The position numbers and the translations under genes are program-made. Source: Xanthobacteraceae bacterium (GTDB taxonomy: Bacteria; Pseudomonadota; Alphaproteobacteria; Rhizobiales; Xanthobacteraceae). From it: DNA of 5,173 nucleotides. The notes beneath the pieces were generated by a model. The model did no database searches. It was not told where the DNA came from and worked only from the letters and a program-made list of their open reading frames with translations. The DNA is taken from contig JASHXX010000178.1 of the NCBI GenBank assembly GCA_030043335.1, forward strand, positions 1-5,173, in the 5' to 3' direction. Positions 1 to 5,173 of the stretch are shown piece after piece; position 1 is the first letter of the stretch; every line of letters begins with the position of its first letter.

Positions 1-10
1 GCGGAATATT

Positions 11-30
11 GCGGTGACGGTCCGCACCGC
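11..30 (-). terminator. possible weak terminator hairpin after the nitrile hydratase operon
   Basis: Read on the minus strand, perfect 6-bp arms GCGGTG and CACCGC enclose an 8-nt loop. The loop can add two more C-G pairs with one bulged T. The hairpin begins about 10 nt after the stop codon of the accessory gene and is followed by AATATT, which is only partly U-rich in RNA. Position and shape fit a transcription end, but the missing U-tract makes an intrinsic terminator doubtful. It could equally be a chance structure in GC-rich DNA. Confidence 0.25.
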
Positions 31-40
31 TATGATTTGC

Positions 41-454
41 TCAATCGCCGAAGTCGCCCGGCTGCAGCACTATCGGCGCGCCATGCGGTGTGCGCGCGCA
101 GGCCCGCCGCCAGGCTTCGCGCGTGTGCGCGATCTTTTGCGCATCGGCAAGGCCCTTGGCGGCGACCAGGCCTTCGAGGGCGGCAAGCCAGTGGCGATAA
201 TAGGTCGCGCCGGTATCGGGATCGCCGGCGGCCTGCGCCTTCTTGATCTCCGCACCGAGCGCCGCAGCCCACTCGCTCGCCGAGAACACGCCGCGCTCTT
301 TGAGCGAATGCGCCAGCGCGAAGACCTGCGCCTCCCAAGGTTCGTGGAACAATGGCTCGCGGAACAATGGCTTGCGGAACACCGGCCAGTCGTCATCGCG
401 CGCAAAATGCTGCGACGAGATTGGCGCCGGTTGGGTCCCGAGATTGCCGCTCAT
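41..454 (-). CDS. nitrile hydratase accessory protein (P14K/activator-like)
   Basis: This 137-residue protein resembles the small accessory proteins encoded after nitrile hydratase subunits. In characterised cobalt enzymes these help deliver the metal and modify the active-site cysteines of the alpha subunit. Such proteins are related to the N-terminal half of the beta subunit, and that is visible here: FHEPWEAQVFAL (residues 36-47) matches FHAAWEARCLAL of the beta subunit, and ATYYRHWLAALEGLVAAKG (83-101) matches the YYGKW segment. The ATG at 454 is chosen because it starts 1 nt after the beta stop codon and has a purine-rich GGAGGGGG ribosome site just upstream. An open frame extending further upstream lies inside the beta gene and is not used. 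Oddity: residues 26-40 hold a repeated FR(K/E)PL unit, caused by a 15-bp tandem duplication at 346-375. No signal peptide or membrane segment is seen. Last gene of the operon. Function is inferred from family and position. Confidence 0.85.
   Translation of the reverse strand: MSGNLGTQPAPISSQHFARDDDWPVFRKPLFREPLFHEPWEAQVFALAHSLKERGVFSASEWAAALGAEIKKAQAAGDPDTGATYYRHWLAALEGLVAAKGLADAQKIAHTREAWRRACARTPHGAPIVLQPGDFGD
346..375. repeat. 15-bp in-frame tandem duplication inside the accessory gene
   Basis: Plus-strand units GGAACAATGGCTCGC (346-360) and GGAACAATGGCTTGC (361-375) differ at one base. A third partial unit, GGAAC, follows at 376-380. Fifteen bases equal five codons, so the frame is kept and the protein reads F-RKPLF-REPLF-HEPW. 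It repeats the segment just before the conserved EPWEA motif shared by accessory proteins and beta subunits. Confidence 0.85.
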
Positions 455-455
455 G

Positions 456-1112
456 CTACGCCCCCTCCAGATAAGGCTCGAACGCCTCGATCGAGACCTT
501 GAGCGTCGGATCGGCGTTCTCGCCCCACAATTCGCGGCCTTCGAACTGCACGGTGTAGAGCCATTGCGGGTTTTCGCCGGCACCGATCGCGCTGGTATCG
601 GGGAATACATGACAGCCGCGCAAGGCCTCGATGACGCCGACGCGGCCGCGGGCGTATCGCGGCAGCCGCGTGTGGGTCGACGGATGGATGTTTCTGGTGC
701 GCACGCGCTCTCCGACCTCGAAGCGCGCCGGCGCGGGCGCCGGCCGGCCGAAGGAGCCGCGCGTCAGGCTGCGAGGAACGGCGGCGAGGTCGAACCTGCG
801 CCTAAGCGCTTTGCCGGGGCGCAGCGCATGACCAGCGGCGATCTCGTCGGCGCCGGCAAAGCCGCGCTCGACCACCATGTGCTCGAGCCGCAGCGCCCAC
901 TTCCCGTAATAGGAGTGCGACAGATAGACCTCGGGCGGCAGCTCCTCGATGCCGAAGCGCGCCTCGTCGATGGTCCAGGCCCCGGCCGCGCCCATGGCGC
1001 GGTTGAGCGCAAGACAGCGCGCCTCCCAAGCGGCGTGGAAGACTGGCTCGTTCGCCTCCGGCTCGATTTTGCCGAAGCCGTGCATGCCACCCATGTCGTG
1101 AATGCCGTCCAT
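456..1112 (-). CDS. nthB: nitrile hydratase beta subunit
   Basis: A 218-residue beta subunit of nitrile hydratase (nitrile + water to amide), which pairs with the alpha subunit in an alpha-beta unit in the cytoplasm. It opens with [14 protein letters not shown], the family's N-terminal signature. WTIDEARFGIEELPPE follows (46-61), placing an arginine at residue 52. Family members have a conserved beta arginine in the same motif that hydrogen-bonds the oxidised cysteines of the alpha subunit. A second arginine-rich patch, RYARGRVGV (152-160), corresponds to the other conserved arginine region. The C-terminal SH3-like barrel domain includes HVFPDTSAIG (168-177), WLYTVQF (184-190) and ELWGE (194-198). 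Length is usual. The ATG at 1112-1110 shares one base with the alpha stop codon (TGATG), suggesting translational coupling, since the upstream ribosome site is weak. A much longer open frame continues upstream through the alpha gene and is rejected. Confidence 0.95.
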   Translation of the reverse strand: MDGIHDMGGMHGFGKIEPEANEPVFHAAWEARCLALNRAMGAAGAWTIDEARFGIEELPPEVYLSHSYYGKWALRLEHMVVERGFAGADEIAAGHALRPGKALRRRFDLAAVPRSLTRGSFGRPAPAPARFEVGERVRTRNIHPSTHTRLPRYARGRVGVIEALRGCHVFPDTSAIGAGENPQWLYTVQFEGRELWGENADPTLKVSIEAFEPYLEGA

Positions 1113-1744
1113 CACCCGACCGCTTTCGGATCCTTCGGCAGGCCAGTGCCGATCATGCTGTCGCGTGTGACGAGCGCCGCGAGCTTGTCCTCGCCCCAGC
1201 CTTCGGTGCCGGCGGGACGCATCGGCAGCACGATGAAGCGCGTCTCCGCGGTCGAATCCCAGACCCGGATTTGCGTCTCTCCCGGCAGGGTCAAGCCGAA
1301 ATCGGCGAGCACGCCACGCGGGTCGCTGACCGCGCGCGAGCGATAGGGCGCCGATTTGTACCAGACCGGCGGCAGGCCTAGCACTTCCCACGGATAGCAG
1401 GAGCACAGCGTGCACACGATCATGTTGTGGAGGGTCGGCGTATTCTCGACCGCAATCAAATGATCGCCGACGCGGTTGATCAGACCGAGCGTCTGCACCG
1501 CCTGCGTCGCGTCCGCTATCAGCGCCTCTTTGAACGCCGGATCGGACCACGCCTTGGCGACGACGCGGGCGCCAATATGCGGGCCGATTTTGGTCTCGAA
1601 GGCCTCGATCATGACGTCGAGCGCCGCCGGGTCGACATAGCCCTTCTCGGCAAGCACGGTCTCGAGCGCGCGCACGCGCAGCTGCATCTCGGAGAGCTCC
1701 GAGCCATGCTCCTCATCGCCGCCGTGATCGTGATCCTGCGCCAT
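1112..1744 (-). CDS. nthA: cobalt-type nitrile hydratase alpha subunit
   Basis: Catalytic alpha subunit, 210 residues from the chosen ATG. The metal-binding claw [10 protein letters not shown] lies at residues 110-119. Cys111, Cys114, Ser115 and Cys116 are the usual ligands, and Cys114 and Cys116 are oxidised in the mature family enzymes. Threonine at 112 (CTLCSC) and Tyr117 mark the cobalt class; iron enzymes typically read CSLCSC. The ending [12 protein letters not shown] (192-203) is also a family signature. The N-terminus [14 protein letters not shown] is acidic with three histidines (5, 7, 13) and could bind metal loosely. Start choice: an in-frame GTG at 1768 would add eight residues, but the promoter -10 box at 1781-1786 predicts a transcript start near 1774. 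That leaves too short a leader for the GTG but about 30 nt for the ATG, with GGTGA 8 nt upstream. First gene of the alpha-beta-accessory operon. Confidence 0.95.
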   Translation of the reverse strand: MAQDHDHGGDEEHGSELSEMQLRVRALETVLAEKGYVDPAALDVMIEAFETKIGPHIGARVVAKAWSDPAFKEALIADATQAVQTLGLINRVGDHLIAVENTPTLHNMIVCTLCSCYPWEVLGLPPVWYKSAPYRSRAVSDPRGVLADFGLTLPGETQIRVWDSTAETRFIVLPMRPAGTEGWGEDKLAALVTRDSMIGTGLPKDPKAVG

Positions 1745-1780
1745 CGTGCGTGTCACCGTGCGTCTCACCGCCCGACCGTC

Positions 1781-1808
1781 ATTATAGTGTGACAGGCGAT
1801 GCTGTCAT
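1781..1808 (-). promoter_or_regulatory. near-consensus sigma70-type promoter of the nitrile hydratase operon
   Basis: Read on the minus strand, a -35 box ATGACA (1808-1803, five of six matches to TTGACA) is followed by a 16-nt spacer and a perfect TATAAT -10 box (1786-1781). Transcription would start near 1774, about 30 nt before the alpha ATG at 1744. The match is good enough to expect real activity. An inverted repeat fills the spacer and -35 region, so the promoter is probably controlled. Not tested experimentally. Confidence 0.65.
1790..1807. promoter_or_regulatory. operator-like inverted repeat overlapping the nitrile hydratase promoter
   Basis: TGACAG (1790-1795), a 6-nt spacer GCGATG, and CTGTCA (1802-1807) form a perfect 6-bp-arm inverted repeat. 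It covers most of the -35 box and the spacer of the leftward promoter. A protein bound here would compete with RNA polymerase, so a repressor site is the simplest reading. No regulator gene lies in the window, so the binding factor is unknown. Confidence 0.4.
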
Positions 1809-1836
1809 GCCGCCCGTCGAGGAACTAGTACGATTC

Positions 1837-1852
1837 TTGCATGCGCTTTGCT
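1837..1852 (+). promoter_or_regulatory. possible sigma54 (RpoN) promoter element of the amidase gene
   Basis: TTGCATG-CGCT-TTGCT fits the sigma54 pattern TGGCACG-N4-TTGCW with correct spacing and a complete TTGCT -12 part. The -24 part differs at two positions, one of them the normally conserved first G of GG. Transcription would start near 1863, leaving a 21-nt leader before the ATG at 1884. A nitrogen-controlled promoter would suit an ammonia-releasing amidase, but the GG mismatch keeps this tentative. No convincing sigma70 promoter was seen for this gene. Confidence 0.3.
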
Positions 1853-1863
1853 GTCGCAACAGC
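1850..1863. repeat. short perfect inverted repeat before the amidase gene
   Basis: GCTGT (1850-1854), spacer CGCA, and ACAGC (1859-1863) form a 5-bp perfect inverted repeat. It overlaps the proposed -12 element and transcription start. Its CTGT/ACAG core also occurs in the repeat at 1790-1807, with the half-sites in opposite order. It may be an operator half of a shared control region, a small RNA hairpin in the leader, or chance. Confidence 0.3.
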
Positions 1864-1883
1864 TTTGGCGCAGGGAGGGATCG

Positions 1884-2882
1884 ATGAGCGGGCTCGGCGG
1901 ACTGAACAAGGCTCCCGATGGCGTGGTCATCGGGCTCGTCCAACTGCAACTGCCGACGATCGCGACCAAGAGCGATCTCGCCGCGCAGACCGGAAAGATC
2001 TGCGCCATGGTCGAGAAGGCGCGCAAGGGAATGACCACGATGGACCTCGTGGTGTTTCCCGAATATTCGCTGCACGGCCTGTCGATGGACACCAATCCCG
2101 AGCTGATGTCGCGGCTCGACGGACCGGAAGTCGCGAGCTTCAGAGCGGCCTGCGCGCAGAACCGGATCTGGGGCTACTTCTCGATCATGGAATACAATCC
2201 CGAGGGCAATCCCTACAACAGCGGCATCATCATCGACGACCGCGGCGAGCTGAAGCTCTATTACCGCAAGATGCATCCCTGGGTGCCGGTCGAGCCGTGG
2301 GAGCCGGGCAATCTCGGCATTCCGGTCTGCGACGGGCCGAACGGCAGCAAGGTCGCGCTGATCATCTGCCATGACGGTATGTTTCCGGAGATGGCGCGCG
2401 AGTGCGCCTACAAGGGCGCTAACATCATGCTGCGCACCGCCGGCTACACCGCGCCGATCCGCCACGCCTGGCACGTCAGCAATCAGAGCAATGCGTTTTC
2501 GAACCTGATGTACACCGCCAATGTCTGCATGGCCGGCAGCGACGGCGTGTTCAATTCGATGGGCGAGGGCATGATCGTCAATTTCGACGGCATGCCGCTC
2601 GTCACCGGCAACGGCGCCCCCGACGAGATCATCACCGCCGAGGTGCGGCCGAAGCTCGCCGACGAGGCGCGACGGCTCTGGGGCGTCGAGAACAACATCT
2701 ACCAGTTCGGCCACCGCGGGTTTGTCGCGGTCAAAGGCGGCGCCCAGGATTGCCCCTACACCTATATGCGCGATCTGGTGGCCGGCACATATCGGCTGCC
2801 TTGGGAGGACGAGGTCGAGGTGACCGATGGCTCGAGCTGCGGCTTCCAGATACCGAGCCGGTCCTATCGCGCGCGGGCCTGA
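1884..2882 (+). CDS. amiF: formamidase-type aliphatic amidase (nitrilase superfamily)
   Basis: A 332-residue cytoplasmic amidase that should hydrolyse formamide or a short aliphatic amide to the acid and ammonia. The nitrilase-superfamily triad is intact: Glu60 in VVFPEYS, Lys129 in YYRKMHPW and Cys162 in IICHDGM. The extra conserved glutamate is Glu137 in PVEPW. ICHDGM-PE-ARE around the cysteine, the LENNIY-like WGVENNIYQFGHRG (266-279), and the short tail LPWEDEVEVTDGS (305-317) resemble Helicobacter AmiF formamidase (about 334 residues). Longer AmiE amidases (about 346) carry CDDG instead. The ATG at 1884 has a strong GGAGG ribosome site 5 nt upstream, so a TTG 36 nt earlier is not used. 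It is divergent from the nitrile hydratase operon, so it may process the amides made there. The true substrate range cannot be read from sequence: formamidase is the closest match, wider amide use is possible. Confidence 0.88.
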   Translation: MSGLGGLNKAPDGVVIGLVQLQLPTIATKSDLAAQTGKICAMVEKARKGMTTMDLVVFPEYSLHGLSMDTNPELMSRLDGPEVASFRAACAQNRIWGYFSIMEYNPEGNPYNSGIIIDDRGELKLYYRKMHPWVPVEPWEPGNLGIPVCDGPNGSKVALIICHDGMFPEMARECAYKGANIMLRTAGYTAPIRHAWHVSNQSNAFSNLMYTANVCMAGSDGVFNSMGEGMIVNFDGMPLVTGNGAPDEIITAEVRPKLADEARRLWGVENNIYQFGHRGFVAVKGGAQDCPYTYMRDLVAGTYRLPWEDEVEVTDGSSCGFQIPSRSYRARA

Positions 2883-2901
2883 GCGCGCAGCGCGGCAGAC
2901 G

Positions 2902-4062
2902 CTACTTCACGATGATCGGCTCGTCTTTGCGCGGCGCCGCCATCGTGCGCGCGTCGATGTTGAGGTGAGCCTCGACCAGTTTCGGCGGCGTCAGCGCCAT
3001 CCATTGGTTGAGCGACACGTCCATGAAACGTGTGCTGCGAAACATTTCCAGGTAGAGCAGCGGCTCATCGCCGAGATTCTCGACGTAATGCGCCATCGCA
3101 TGCGGGATGTAGCCGACGTCGCCGGCCTGGTAGTTGAAGGTCCGCGCCTTGCCGCCCGAGGCGAATACGGCCATGCGGGCGTGTCCGGAAATGTAGTACT
3201 GCCACTCATCGGTCAGGTGCCAGTGAATCTCGCGCATCGCGCCCGGCCCAGCGTTGACCAGGACCGCCGCGATCGTGGTTGCGGCCGGGAAATTCGTCGA
3301 GTCGGTAATCCGCACCCACCCGCCGTCGGCGAGGATCGGCTCCTGCGCCATCATGCGGTGGCTGAAGGTGTGCGGCACGATGTCGGCGGCGGAGCGGACG
3401 GTATCGCCGGCCAGCGCGCCGGGGACCCTTCCGGAGAAAATATAGCGTTCGTGCTCGACGTCGATCGGAATGTCGGCGAAGGCCGATTCGGCGACGCCAA
3501 AATTCTTGGCCAAGACGTCGCGCGGGGTGTGTGCGAACAAGTCGGTGATCAGAAAGGTCTCGTTCTCCGAGAAGCTGGCATTGTCGAACACCAGGAGGAA
3601 CTCGCAGCCGTCCTGCAAGCCCTGGATCGAATGCGGGGTCGCCGCCGGGAAATTCCACAGATCGCCCGGGCCGACATCGTCGATGAAGGTGCGGCCCTGT
3701 TCGTCGACGGCGGTGATGCGAGCGTGGCCGGCCAGCATGTAGGCCCATTCCGCCTCCTTGTGCCAATGCAGCTCGCGGATGCCGCCGGGCTTCAGGCGCA
3801 TGTTGACTCCGGCAAGCTCGGTCGCGACCGGCAGTTCCCGCACGGTGACCTCGCGGGCCCAGCCGCCGGTGAGGAGGCGATTGCGCGCGGCGGCGAATGA
3901 GAATTCGAGGTTGGGGATGGTCCCGGAATCCGTCGCCGGGGAGGCCAGCAGATCCGGATTCTCGCGCTCGAGCGGTGGGTTGCGCGGTCCGAGGATTGAC
4001 GCGCCAAGCTCGCCGCGGATCGGCTGCGGGTCGCCGTTGCTGTGGTGCGGGCGCTTTACCAT
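2902..4062 (-). CDS. oxdC: bicupin oxalate decarboxylase
   Basis: A 386-residue manganese bicupin, near the length of Bacillus subtilis OxdC (385), converting oxalate to formate and CO2. N-terminal cupin: RELHWHKEAEW gives ligands His99, His101 and Glu105, with His144 in ATPHSIQ and Arg96 as the substrate-binding arginine. The flexible lid FSENETF (164-170) keeps Glu166, the proton-handling residue that separates decarboxylases from oxidases. C-terminal cupin: REIHWHLTDEW gives His280, His282 and Glu286, then His325 in MAHYVEN. Two departures from the Bacillus enzyme are visible: the lid reads SENE rather than SENS, and the second metal motif is one residue shorter. No signal peptide is seen, so it is probably cytoplasmic. 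The ATG has AAAGGA 7 nt upstream. It follows the fumarase gene by 54 nt, likely co-transcribed, and ends 19 nt from the convergent amidase. Confidence 0.93.
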   Translation of the reverse strand: MVKRPHHSNGDPQPIRGELGASILGPRNPPLERENPDLLASPATDSGTIPNLEFSFAAARNRLLTGGWAREVTVRELPVATELAGVNMRLKPGGIRELHWHKEAEWAYMLAGHARITAVDEQGRTFIDDVGPGDLWNFPAATPHSIQGLQDGCEFLLVFDNASFSENETFLITDLFAHTPRDVLAKNFGVAESAFADIPIDVEHERYIFSGRVPGALAGDTVRSAADIVPHTFSHRMMAQEPILADGGWVRITDSTNFPAATTIAAVLVNAGPGAMREIHWHLTDEWQYYISGHARMAVFASGGKARTFNYQAGDVGYIPHAMAHYVENLGDEPLLYLEMFRSTRFMDVSLNQWMALTPPKLVEAHLNIDARTMAAPRKDEPIIVK

Positions 4063-4116
4063 GGTGGTGTCCTTTCAAATGACGGAACGCGCCAACGCTC
4101 CGCGGCGGACGGCGCC

Positions 4117-5173
<1,057 letters not shown>

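Noticed and set aside
243..1346. 367-codon open frame on the plus strand
   Set aside because: Antisense to the accessory, beta and alpha nitrile hydratase genes. Arg/Ala/Gly-rich composition with no recognisable motif, as expected from long antisense frames in GC-rich DNA.
1113..1550. Upstream extension of the beta-subunit reading frame
   Set aside because: It overlaps the alpha gene in another frame and is low-complexity. The family N-terminus [10 protein letters not shown] starts exactly at 1112.
1782..2714. 310-codon minus-strand open frame opposite the amidase
   Set aside because: Shadow of the amidase coding strand. The plus-strand protein carries an intact catalytic triad and this one shows no family signature.
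2869..2888. GCGCGC-N8-GCGCGC inverted repeat at the convergent amidase/oxalate decarboxylase junction, considered as a bidirectional terminator
   Set aside because: Arms are simple GC alternation inside and just after the amidase end, with no T-run on either side. Common by chance in this base composition.
2827..3900. 357-codon plus-strand open frame opposite the oxalate decarboxylase
   Set aside because: Its antisense partner is an unmistakable bicupin enzyme, and this frame also runs through the end of the amidase.
4089..4115. GCGCC/GGCGC arms between fumarase and oxalate decarboxylase, considered as a terminator
   Set aside because: Only 5 bp with a 17-nt loop and no following T-run on the transcribed strand. 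Not enough to break the operon.

Overview
This GC-rich window carries six protein-coding genes, one of them cut by the window edge. High GC content, tightly packed operons and the protein sequences suggest an alphaproteobacterium of the Bradyrhizobium/Rhodopseudomonas type. That placement rests on general resemblance and was not tested by a search.

Layout. Positions 41-1744 (minus strand) form a compact operon for a cobalt-type nitrile hydratase: alpha subunit, beta subunit, then a small accessory (P14K-like) protein. Junctions are a TGATG overlap and a 1-nt gap. Positions 1745-1883 are a divergent control region. It has a near-consensus sigma70 promoter firing left into the hydratase operon, two inverted repeats, and a sigma54-like element facing right. 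Positions 1884-2882 (plus strand) encode a nitrilase-superfamily amidase of the formamidase (AmiF) type. Only 19 nt later, convergent on the minus strand, lie a bicupin oxalate decarboxylase (2902-4062) and, upstream of it, a class II fumarase whose N-terminus lies beyond the right edge (4117 to past 5173).

How the genes could work together. Nitrile hydratase turns nitriles into amides, and the divergent amidase would release ammonia and the acid, so the left half looks like a nitrile/amide nitrogen-scavenging unit. Formamide hydrolysis gives formate plus ammonia, and oxalate decarboxylation gives formate plus CO2, so both halves may feed a formate pool. That link is inference. All gene families here are known. 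The points worth a second look are the architecture of the divergent control region, an in-frame 15-bp tandem duplication in the accessory gene, two local deviations in the oxalate decarboxylase active-site regions, and the unusual gene company. No tRNA, rRNA, CRISPR array, insertion sequence or transcriptional regulator was seen.
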